Origin: Streptomyces sp. NRRL F-4489
GTDB taxonomy: Bacteria; Actinomycetota; Actinomycetes; Streptomycetales; Streptomycetaceae
NCBI RefSeq assembly: GCF_001509485.1
Contig: NZ_LLZI01000041.1
Coordinates: forward strand, 1 to 12,749
Direction: 5' to 3'
DNA length: 12,749 bases
Both the position numbers and the translations under genes were made by a program. Shown in pieces: positions 1-5,309 of the stretch. The notes beneath the pieces are model-generated. The model saw nothing but the letters and a program-made list of their open reading frames with translations, was not told the DNA's origin and did not search any database. Numbering within the stretch: position 1 is the stretch's first letter; every line of letters begins with the position of its first letter.

Positions 1-29
1 CCCCCCCCCCACCGCCGCGCCCCGCCAAC

Positions 30-83
30 TCCCTTACGCACAAGGGGACTTACGAGCCCCTTACGTACAAAGGGACTTACGAG
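30..83. repeat. two-copy 27-bp tandem repeat over the araC-type gene stop codon
   Basis: Copies at 30-56 and 57-83 abut exactly and match at 24 of 27 positions. Each copy contains a short inverted repeat (CCCTT on the plus strand, then AAGGG) separated by 6-7 nt, and the element ACTTACGAG. The period is a multiple of three and the TAA stop of the minus-strand gene (77-79) lies in the right copy, so an in-frame TAA is repeated in the left copy at 50-52. It could be a local duplication of a gene end, a weak terminator, or a pair of operators for a gene beyond the left edge. Nothing in the window decides between these. Confidence 0.8.
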
Positions 84-1006
84 ACGGCATCGACCGCCCC
101 GCCCCCTCCCCGCACCGCCTCCCGGAACGCAATCGGCGTGACCCCGGCCTGCCGCTGAAAGAACTTCGTGAAATTGGTGGCGTCCGCGAACCCCAGCCGG
201 TCCGCGATCCGCGCCGCCGGCTGATCGCCGTGCGCCAGCAGCCGCTTGGCCTCCAGCACCACCCGCCGGTCGATGAACTCCTTGGCCCCGACCCCGGCCA
301 CCGCCTCGGTGGCCCGCGAGAGGGTGCGCGGCGCGTAGCCCAGCGCCCGCGCGTAGTCGGCGACCCGGCGGCTGCGGGTGAACCCCCGTTCCACCGCGTC
401 CCGGAACCGCAGATACGTCTCACCCGCCTCGCACGTCCCGTCCCCCGGCCCGTCCGCCGCCCCGCCCGGATGCGCCGCCCGCAGCACCAGGACGGCCAGC
501 AGATGCCGCAGTACGTCCAGATGCACCTCCAGCGGCAGCCCGCCCAGTGCCCCGAACTCCCGGTGCAGCTGCCCCAGCGCCTCGTCCAGCGCCCGGGCCG
601 CCGCGGGCTCGGGACGCCGGACGGCCGGCCCGTACCAGTCCTCGATCCGCGCCGCCGCGGCCGTCGCCGGATCCAGGAAGCCCGACTCGAAGAGCACCAG
701 CCGCCCCTCCGCCCCCGCCAGGTCCCCGAAGTGCTGCACCTGCCCCGGCCGCGACCACAGCAGATCACCCGGCGTCAGCTCGTGCTCCCGGAAGTCGACG
801 CAGTGGACGAGCCGCCCGCGGTCCAGCAGCAGCAGATGGTGGAACCCGGGCCGGTGCGGCGCCGACAGCCGGCAGGCATCGGCGCGCTCCCGCAGCTCGG
901 CGAGGGTCAGCACCTCGACCCCCGCGGGCCGCCCGGCCGGCGCCGAGAACGGCACCTCCCGGATCTCCCCTTCACCCTCCCGGGTCTCCTGTCGCTTTTT
1001 CACCAT
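77..1006 (-). CDS. AraC family transcriptional regulator
   Basis: This encodes a 309-aa protein. Its N-terminal half looks like a cupin-type AraC ligand-binding domain (about residues 30-115, including HHLLLLDRGRLVHCVDF and LTPGDLLWSRPGQVQHFG). Its C-terminal 100 residues form a double helix-turn-helix of the AraC/XylS type (VADYARALGYAPRTLSRAT, then AARIADRLGFADATNFTKFF followed by the family ending GVTPIAFREAVR). The length is normal for the family. I start it at the ATG at 1006 (MVKKRQET); the open frame runs further upstream to 1573, but that stretch lies antisense to the oxidoreductase gene. The ribosome site is weak (GAGGCGACGGG just upstream). It is divergent from the NAD(P)-binding protein gene and may control it. 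The inducer is unknown. Confidence 0.9.
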   Translation of the reverse strand: MVKKRQETREGEGEIREVPFSAPAGRPAGVEVLTLAELRERADACRLSAPHRPGFHHLLLLDRGRLVHCVDFREHELTPGDLLWSRPGQVQHFGDLAGAEGRLVLFESGFLDPATAAAARIEDWYGPAVRRPEPAAARALDEALGQLHREFGALGGLPLEVHLDVLRHLLAVLVLRAAHPGGAADGPGDGTCEAGETYLRFRDAVERGFTRSRRVADYARALGYAPRTLSRATEAVAGVGAKEFIDRRVVLEAKRLLAHGDQPAARIADRLGFADATNFTKFFQRQAGVTPIAFREAVRGGGGAVDAVS

Positions 1007-1030
1007 GACCCGTCGCCTCGCTACCCCGGA

Positions 1031-1059
1031 TTGCCCCGCTGATACCCCTAGCGTAGGAG
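1031..1059 (+). promoter_or_regulatory. candidate promoter of the NAD(P)-binding protein gene
   Basis: TTGCCC (1031-1036) and TAGGAG (1054-1059) are separated by 17 bp, resembling a housekeeping-sigma promoter in the 160-bp divergent gap. It would give a leader of roughly 100 nt before the ATG at 1167. The -10 is imperfect, so this is a modest call. Confidence 0.35.
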
Positions 1060-1166
1060 ACGTCAGCACGGCTGATGGCGGAAAACGGCAGCCGCACCAC
1101 GGCGGCCGGAACCCCGCGCTCCGCACCCGGGCGCACCCGCCCGCACGAACCACCGGGAGAACCACC

Positions 1167-1817
1167 ATGTCCAAGATCGCGCTGTTCGGGGCCACCGGCA
1201 CCATCGGCCGCCGCGTCCTCGACGAGGCCCTGCGCCGCGGCCACCAGGTCACCGCGGTCGTCCGCGACCCCGCCAAGCTCACCGCGGACGACCCGAACCT
1301 CACCGTCGTCGAGGGCGACGTCCTCGACCCGGAGTCCGTCGCCGAGGTCGCCAAGGGCCAGGACGTGGTGGTCAGCGCGGTCGGCGGCGGCGACGGTCCG
1401 GGCCATATCGCCACCATCCGCCCGGCCGCCGAATCGCTGGTCGCCGGCCTGCGGTACCTCGGCCCGGACGCGCCCCGTCTGATCACGGTCGGCGGCGCCG
1501 GCTCCCTCCGCAAGCCCGACGGCACCCAGGTCTGGGACGCCGAGGGCCTCCCCGTCCCGCTGCTCCAGATCATGCACGCGCACGGCGACGCCCTGGACTT
1601 CTACCGCACCGTCACCGACATCCGCTGGACCAACCTCAGCCCCGCCGCCACCATCGAGCCCGGCGAACGCACCGGCACCTACCGCACCGCCCTCGACGAC
1701 CTCATCACCGCCCCCGACGGCACCAGCCGCATCACCGCCGAGGACTACGCCATCGCCCTCCTCGACGAACTCGAATCCCCCCAGCACATCCACGAACGCT
1801 TCACGGTCGGCTACTGA
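1167..1817 (+). CDS. NAD(P)H-binding SDR-like oxidoreductase (NmrA/BVR-B type)
   Basis: This 216-aa cytoplasmic protein starts with a Rossmann fold: MSKIALFGATGTIGRRV carries the dinucleotide-binding signature GATGTIG at residues 8-14. Next come the second strand VTAVVRDPAKL, GDVLDPESV, and the strand-four motif DVVVSAVGGGDG. The size and layout match small atypical SDR proteins annotated as NAD(P)H-binding, NmrA-like or biliverdin-reductase-B-like. The catalytic YxxxK pair of classical SDRs is not evident. The start is supported by GGGAGA at 1155-1160, six bases before ATG. It is divergent from the AraC-type regulator, a common pairing for such enzymes. The substrate cannot be told from sequence; it could be a redox sensor rather than an enzyme. 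Its last 17 nt overlap the 3' end of the convergent small gene. Confidence 0.88.
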   Translation: MSKIALFGATGTIGRRVLDEALRRGHQVTAVVRDPAKLTADDPNLTVVEGDVLDPESVAEVAKGQDVVVSAVGGGDGPGHIATIRPAAESLVAGLRYLGPDAPRLITVGGAGSLRKPDGTQVWDAEGLPVPLLQIMHAHGDALDFYRTVTDIRWTNLSPAATIEPGERTGTYRTALDDLITAPDGTSRITAEDYAIALLDELESPQHIHERFTVGY

Positions 1818-2034
1818 CCCCACGCCCGGGCCGGCGCCCCCGATCCCCGGACCGGGGGCCGCCCCAACTCCACAACGGGTCGCCGCGCAGGCACTCGGGG
1901 CAGTTCACGATCCGGCGCCACTCGACCACCTGGTCACCTGCTCCGGCGGCGCCGCATCGGGGCCACAGCGCATCGCCGGACCAGATGAGTTCATGGACGG
2001 TGATCAGGTCTTCGCCCACTGTCCCTGTCCTCAT
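1801..2034 (-). CDS. small cysteine-containing hypothetical protein (fourth of a coupled set)
   Basis: This is a 77-aa protein starting MRTGTVGEDLITVHELIWSG. The cysteines are arranged as WPRCGAAG, then NCPEC, which could bind a metal. I do not recognise a named family. The main evidence that it is real is the ATGA overlap: its ATG at 2034-2032 overlaps the TGA of the preceding gene by 4 nt. The end after about residue 55 (arginine- and glycine-rich) overlaps a terminator hairpin and the 3' end of the oxidoreductase gene on the other strand, and looks unconserved. It is the last gene of the four-gene minus-strand chain. Function is unknown. Confidence 0.55.
   Translation of the reverse strand: MRTGTVGEDLITVHELIWSGDALWPRCGAAGAGDQVVEWRRIVNCPECLRGDPLWSWGGPRSGDRGRRPGRGVSSRP
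1836..1859 (+). terminator. hairpin after the NAD(P)-binding protein gene
   Basis: GCCCCCG (1836-1842) and CGGGGGC (1853-1859) form a 7-bp GC stem with a 10-nt loop, starting 18 nt past the stop. There is no T-tract, as is usual for Streptomyces terminators. It lies inside the 3' part of the convergent small gene. Confidence 0.4.
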
Positions 2035-2216
2035 GTCTGCCTCCCGGTAGCGCGGCAGCGCCGACAGGGAAACGGGCAGGGGCGGACCTGGGCCGCCGGT
2101 ACGAACGTGACGCCGGGAAGCACATAGGCCGGACGCACGTCCACCGGCCTGCCGCCATCCCGTTCGTCCTCGCGGTCCCGGCCGGGCTCACGGCCGAGGG
2201 CGCTGACGGGACTCAC
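2031..2216 (-). CDS. small hypothetical protein with CPFPCRRC motif (third of a coupled set)
   Basis: This is a 61-aa protein starting at GTG 2216, with an acidic and arginine-rich N-terminus followed by VRPAYVLPGVTFVPAAQV and then PCPFPCRRCRATG. The CxxxCxxC cluster near the C-terminus is the only obvious site and would suit metal binding, possibly with partner proteins, as three cysteines alone are few. Its GTG overlaps the TGA of the upstream gene (GTGA, 2213-2216) and its own TGA overlaps the next ATG (ATGA, 2031-2034). Translation of the chain is therefore probably coupled. I do not know a function. From memory, similar short proteins lie beside HTH regulators in other Streptomyces, but I could not check this. 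Confidence 0.6.
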   Translation of the reverse strand: MSPVSALGREPGRDREDERDGGRPVDVRPAYVLPGVTFVPAAQVRPCPFPCRRCRATGRQT

Positions 2217-2425
2217 CGCCGCCCCTTTCCGTGCCCGCTCGGGTGGCTGCGGATTTCCCGGCTCGCCTCGAACGCCTTCCGCCAGTCCTTGGCCTTCAGA
2301 GCGGTGTCCCGCTCCGCGCTCAGGGCCGTGCAGACCCGGCAGCCCGGTGCCGGGCGGGCTTCGTACAGCCAGCTGTCGAGCGGCAGTTCAATCGGCCGCT
2401 GGGAGTAGCGCGTCGGGTCGGTCAC
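2213..2425 (-). CDS. small hypothetical protein, TDPTRYSQRPIELPLDSWLYEARP type (second of a coupled set)
   Basis: This is a 70-aa protein with a distinctive N-terminus (TDPTRYSQRPIELPLDSWLYE), a CRVC pair at about residues 30-33, a charged helical stretch (AERDTALKAKDWRKAFEASREIR) and an HPSGHGKG tail. The CxxC and the two histidines could form a small zinc site. Two GTG starts are possible. GTG 2434 would give 73 aa but lies one base from the GGGAG ribosome site. GTG 2425 gives 70 aa and overlaps the TGA of the preceding 25-aa ORF as GTGA, the same overlap seen at the next junction, so I prefer it. I recall this sequence type as a recurrent Streptomyces hypothetical family, usually near HTH regulators. 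No function is known to me. Confidence 0.65.
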   Translation of the reverse strand: MTDPTRYSQRPIELPLDSWLYEARPAPGCRVCTALSAERDTALKAKDWRKAFEASREIRSHPSGHGKGRR

Positions 2426-2499
2426 CGCTTGCACGCTCCCTTACGACTCGCATTGCCTTCCCCGCCGGCTCGGTACACCGCGAGCGTCATGCCGCGCAT
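2422..2499 (-). CDS. 25-aa peptide ORF with strong ribosome site, head of the small-gene chain
   Basis: A 25-codon ORF starts MRGMTLAVYRAGG and ends ACKR. An exceptionally good Shine-Dalgarno sequence, AAGGAGG (2513-2507), lies 7 nt before ATG 2499; a second in-frame ATG at 2490 would give 22 aa. Its TGA overlaps the GTG start of the next gene by 4 nt. The peptide has one cysteine near its basic C-terminus and no signal sequence or hydrophobic core. It may be a leader peptide that couples translation of the chain, or a functional peptide. It is the gene nearest to the divergent XRE-TPR regulator. Confidence 0.5.
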   Translation of the reverse strand: MRGMTLAVYRAGGEGNASRKGACKR

Positions 2500-2506
2500 A
2501 CAGCCT

Positions 2507-2513
2507 CCTCCTT
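2507..2513 (-). promoter_or_regulatory. strong ribosome binding site of the 25-aa ORF
   Basis: AAGGAGG on the minus strand is a near-perfect anti-16S match at 7-nt spacing from ATG 2499. It is the best ribosome site I saw in the window, and the only strong one for the four-gene chain, whose other genes start by 4-nt overlaps. Confidence 0.7.
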
Positions 2514-2707
2514 GATGCCCGGTCGCCCTCGCGGCACCGGTTGGCCGCGCGCCGGGCTGTGGCCCCTGGAGCGGGTCCGGCGCGCACTCCCAGCCAACCG
2601 CTGGGGATCGCTGTGAACCACGGCATCGTTGCGGCACTCTTGACGCACCTCCGATGCGCGGGTGCGCAGCGCGGGTAAGACCCTGATCGAGCAGGGAGGG
2701 GGCCGAA

Positions 2708-3949
2708 GTGGGTCTGGCCGAACGGCGGAAAGCCATGGGCTACAGTCAGGAGCGCTTGGCCGCCGCGATCGGCGTCGACCGCACAACGGTCGGCCGCTGG
2801 GAGCGCGGAGAGACAACGCCTGAGGCATTTCACCGGCCCGGGATCGCCGAAGCACTCCGCATGGGCCTCGATGAACTCGACGCTTTGCTGACTCCGTCAC
2901 CAGCGGGTTTCCAGGAGCGCACCGCGTCGCCGCCTTGCGTCCGACACGGCTCTGAGGAAATCGATGACATGATCCGACGCGAATTCATACGCCTGATGGT
3001 GATGGCGGGGGCTTTGACGGCGCTGGCACCGGAGGACGCGGACGCGGTGGCGGAGGCCGCTGACCGGCGCTCGCCGGCGGATTTCCGGCTGACGAACGGC
3101 CACCTGTGGCAGGTCTACCAACTAGCCCGTTCCAAAAGCTCGGTGACCCCGGTGGTGCAGGATCACCTTGGCACGCTGAACGACGCGCTCAGGGAATCAC
3201 GCGAAGAGCGCGGCTTGTGCGAAGCCGCAGGTGATCTGTTCCAACTCGCCGGAGAAATCTCCTTCGACGGCAACCGCTACGCCGACGCCGCCTCGTCCTA
3301 CGCCCTTGCCGCATCGGCCAGCAGCAGCGCGCGGGCCTTCGACCTCTGGGCGTGCGCCCTCGTCCGCCACGCCTACGTCGACCTCTACGAGAAGCGTTAC
3401 GCGGAGGCCGCCGACACCCTGGACGTCGCGCGGCGCGTCGCCGAGCGAGGGGACAGCGCGCTCGCGACCCGCCACTGGGTCGCCTCGGTGCAGGCCGAGG
3501 CGTACGCCGGACTGCACGATCTCGACGCCTGTGAACGGGCCCTCGACGAGGCGCAGCGGGTGGCCGACCTGAGCACCCCGGTCCACAACGGCGGATGGCT
3601 CCGGTTCGACGGCTCGCGCCTTGCTGAGGAGCGGGGAGCGCGTTACGTACAACTCGGACGATGGGATCTCGCCGAGGAGACGCTCACGCACGCCCTCGAA
3701 TCGAGGGAGCTGCGCAATGGCCAGTCGTTCCGGCGCCGCGGTGCCGTGCTCGTGGATCTCGCCGCGGTGGGCGCCAAGCGCCGCGACGCGGAGCAGGTCA
3801 TGACGTACGGCGGTGAAGCGCTCCGGCTGGCCGGGCAGACAGGTTCGGGATATATCGCACGCAAGCTCCAGGGCCTGCGGGTGGAACTGGAGAAGTGCGG
3901 GCTGGACCGCCGGGTAGCCGGATTGAGCGCAGAAATCGGTGCTCTGTAG
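2708..3949 (+). CDS. XRE-type HTH regulator with TPR-like helical body
   Basis: This is a 413-aa protein from GTG 2708, preceded by AGGGAGGGGG. Residues 1-40 form an XRE/Cro HTH (LAERRKAMGYSQERLAAAIG, then VDRTTVGRWERGE). Residues 88-107 contain DMIRREFIRLMVMAGALTAL, which resembles a twin-arginine motif followed by a hydrophobic stretch but is internal and so unlikely to be an export signal. Residues of about 130-400 are alpha-helical with TPR-like features (DGNRYADAASSYALAASAS, EKRYAEAADTLDVARRVAE, LGRWDLAEETLTHALESRE). The architecture recalls Streptomyces NsdA-like regulators and, more distantly, peptide-sensing HTH-TPR (RRNPP) proteins; neither relation is proven. It is divergent from the small-gene chain and followed by a 121-aa gene 50 nt downstream, probably in one operon. 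Confidence 0.88.
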   Translation: MGLAERRKAMGYSQERLAAAIGVDRTTVGRWERGETTPEAFHRPGIAEALRMGLDELDALLTPSPAGFQERTASPPCVRHGSEEIDDMIRREFIRLMVMAGALTALAPEDADAVAEAADRRSPADFRLTNGHLWQVYQLARSKSSVTPVVQDHLGTLNDALRESREERGLCEAAGDLFQLAGEISFDGNRYADAASSYALAASASSSARAFDLWACALVRHAYVDLYEKRYAEAADTLDVARRVAERGDSALATRHWVASVQAEAYAGLHDLDACERALDEAQRVADLSTPVHNGGWLRFDGSRLAEERGARYVQLGRWDLAEETLTHALESRELRNGQSFRRRGAVLVDLAAVGAKRRDAEQVMTYGGEALRLAGQTGSGYIARKLQGLRVELEKCGLDRRVAGLSAEIGAL

Positions 3950-3984
3950 TACGCACAGGCAGTGCTCCGTAGTACGCACACGCT
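3939..3984 (+). repeat. two-copy 23-bp tandem repeat at the end of the XRE-TPR gene
   Basis: Copies at 3939-3961 and 3962-3984 abut without a gap and match at 20 of 23 positions; the core GTAGTACGCACA is identical in both. The first copy includes the last codons and TAG stop (3947-3949) of the regulator gene. The second fills the gap before the ribosome site of the next gene. It may be a slippage duplication, or a bound site between two co-transcribed genes. Confidence 0.85.
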
Positions 3985-3999
3985 GAGAAAGGGATGAGA

Positions 4000-4365
4000 G
4001 TGACGCAGGACGAAGAAGCGAGGGTTTTCCGTGAAGCGTGGATCGCGGGGGTGCGCGCGCACTTCCCGGGGGAGCCGAAGCCGGGCTATGTCGCGCCCTG
4101 GGACGACACCCCGGAGTGGGAGCGGCGGGCCGCCGGCGCGGTGTTCGATCAGGTCCGCCAGTTCCTCGGCCTGAGCGAGGGGCATGCGGCGCGGCTGACC
4201 CGGGAGCAAAAGGGCCGTTTCGTCGCCATCTGCTGGACGGCGCAGATGTACCGGCATTTCGAGAACCCCAAGCCCGGCTACGTCGCTGACTGGGCGGATC
4301 TCCCGGACTGGCAGAAGGAGACCGACGCGGACATTTTCGAGGCGATCGAGAAAACGGTGCTGTAG
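4000..4365 (+). CDS. hypothetical protein with two PKPGYVAxW repeats
   Basis: This is a soluble 121-aa protein. Two related segments, HFPGEPKPGYVAPWDDTPEW and HFENPKPGYVADWADLPDW, are each followed by an acidic/helical stretch ending in F (AVFDQVRQF, DIFEAIEKTV), so the protein looks like an internal duplication. Between them is LTREQKGRFVAICWTAQMY. I prefer GTG 4000 (protein starting MTQDEEARVF) because AAAGGG (3988-3993) is then six bases upstream; ATG 3994 would have no spacing. The gene lies 50 nt after the XRE-TPR regulator and is followed by a hairpin, so the two are probably co-transcribed. I do not recognise a characterised family. No signal peptide or membrane segment is visible. Confidence 0.8.
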   Translation: MTQDEEARVFREAWIAGVRAHFPGEPKPGYVAPWDDTPEWERRAAGAVFDQVRQFLGLSEGHAARLTREQKGRFVAICWTAQMYRHFENPKPGYVADWADLPDWQKETDADIFEAIEKTVL

Positions 4366-4386
4366 GCGGTCCGCTGCGTTCCGTGA

Positions 4387-4404
4387 GGGCCGGGGGCCCG
4401 GCCC
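4387..4404 (+). terminator. hairpin ending the XRE-TPR operon
   Basis: GGGCCGGG (4387-4394) and CCCGGCCC (4397-4404) are perfect complements about 20 nt after the stop of the 121-aa gene. In practice this gives a 7-bp stem with a 4-nt loop. A short pyrimidine run (CTTCTT, 4410-4415) follows closely. Confidence 0.45.
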
Positions 4405-4456
4405 GCCGGCTTCTTGATCGCCGCGACCCCGCGTCCCGCGCCCCTGCCTCCGGGCC

Positions 4457-4498
4457 ACGAAAACACTCGAGGCCCCGATCCGGAGATCGGGGCCTCGA
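4457..4498 (-). terminator. rho-independent terminator of tRNA-His
   Basis: A perfect 14-bp stem (4467-4480 with 4485-4498) closes a 4-nt loop. Read on the minus strand it is followed by GTGTTTTCG. It begins 4 nt past the CCA end of the tRNA, so it ends the tRNA transcript. This is the most canonical terminator in the window. Confidence 0.88.
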
Positions 4499-4501
4499 CA
4501 G

Positions 4502-4577
4502 TGGGGTGAGTAACGGGACTCGAACCCGCGACATCCTGGACCACAACCAGGTGCTCTACCAGCTGAGCTATACCCAC
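4502..4577 (-). tRNA. tRNA-His (anticodon GTG)
   Basis: A complete cloverleaf can be folded by eye on the minus strand. The acceptor GTGGGTA pairs with TACTCAC; the D arm is GCTC...GAGC; the anticodon stem CCTGG/CCAGG holds loop TTGTGGT with anticodon GTG; the T arm GCGGG-TTCGAGT-CCCGT is followed by the discriminator C and an encoded CCA (4504-4502). The base before G1 (4578) is also G on the minus strand and can pair with C73. This extra G-1:C73 pair is the identity mark of histidine tRNA. It supplies His-tRNA for CAC/CAT codons. It lies between orn and the accessory block, with its 3' end facing the block. Confidence 0.97.
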
Positions 4578-4644
4578 CAAGGCCGGTGCTGTGTGGTTCC
4601 TTTTCCCCACCGGCTGAGAAAAAGTGTACAGGTTCCGGAGGGGT

Positions 4645-4679
4645 GCTCGCTCCCAGGTTTCGTGTCCCCGGGAGCGAGC
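4645..4679 (-). terminator. hairpin downstream of orn
   Basis: GCTCGCTCCC (4645-4654) and GGGAGCGAGC (4670-4679) form a perfect 10-bp stem with a 15-nt loop, starting 4 nt after the orn stop. There is no T-tract. It probably ends the adpA-orn transcript before the tRNA gene. Confidence 0.65.
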
Positions 4680-4683
4680 TGCG

Positions 4684-5304
4684 TCACTGCGCCGCCGCCT
4701 CCGGCTCGGCGGGCAGCTGGTACTTGGCCGCGATGGCCTTCGCGGTGTCCGAGTCGGGCCCCGGCTGGGGCACGAACACGGCCTCCCGGTAGTAGCGCAA
4801 CTCCGCGATGGATTCGCGGATGTCGGCCAGCGCCCGGTGGTTGCCGTTCTTGTCCGGACTGTTGAAGTACGCCCGCGGGAACCAGCGCCGGGCGAGTTCC
4901 TTCACGGACGAGACATCGACGATCCGGTAGTGCAGATAGCTCTCCAGCGTCGGCATGTCGCGCAGCAGGAAGCCGCGGTCGGTGCCGACGGAGTTTCCGC
5001 ACAGCGGCGCCTTGCCCGGCTCCGGCACATGCTGCCGGATGTACTCCAGCACCTGTGCCTCGGCCGCCTCCAGCGTCGTACCGGTGTCCAGCTCGGCCAG
5101 CAGCCCGGAGGCGGTGTGCATCTGCCGCACCACCTCCGGCATGGTGGTCAGCGCCTCGGCCGGGGGACGGATCACCACATCCACACCGTCACCCAGCACG
5201 TTCAGTTCCGAGTCGGTGACCAGGGCGGCCACCTCGATAAGCGCGTCACTCGCCAGCGAGAGTCCGGTCATCTCGCAGTCGATCCACACCATGCGATCGT
5301 TCAT
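4684..5304 (-). CDS. orn: oligoribonuclease (DEDDh 3'-5' exonuclease)
   Basis: This is a 206-aa cytoplasmic exonuclease that degrades 2-5 nt RNA fragments and the cyclic-di-GMP breakdown product pGpG to mononucleotides. The motifs are all present: WIDCEMTG with D9 and E11, GTDRGFL with D109, VDVSS with D130, and [10 protein letters not shown] with H156 and D161. These make up the DEDDh metal-binding and catalytic set. Length and sequence fit Streptomyces OrnA closely; the C-terminal tail after [13 protein letters not shown] is the variable part. I start at ATG 5304 ([14 protein letters not shown]), with AGGGTGAG upstream. Only 5 nt separate it from the adpA stop, so it is very probably co-transcribed with adpA. 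From memory, ornA also follows adpA in S. griseus and S. coelicolor. Confidence 0.97.
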   Translation of the reverse strand: MNDRMVWIDCEMTGLSLASDALIEVAALVTDSELNVLGDGVDVVIRPPAEALTTMPEVVRQMHTASGLLAELDTGTTLEAAEAQVLEYIRQHVPEPGKAPLCGNSVGTDRGFLLRDMPTLESYLHYRIVDVSSVKELARRWFPRAYFNSPDKNGNHRALADIRESIAELRYYREAVFVPQPGPDSDTAKAIAAKYQLPAEPEAAAQ

Positions 5305-5309
5305 ACGTC

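Noticed and set aside
1007..1573. Upstream extension of the AraC-type gene to 498 aa
   Set aside because: The extra residues are antisense to the oxidoreductase gene, with serine/arginine/proline-rich shadow composition; the family length is reached from ATG 1006.
4623..4628. TACACT on the minus strand as -10 of a tRNA-His promoter
   Set aside because: No acceptable -35 is found at 16-18 bp; the tRNA may be read from further upstream or from a weak promoter I cannot define.
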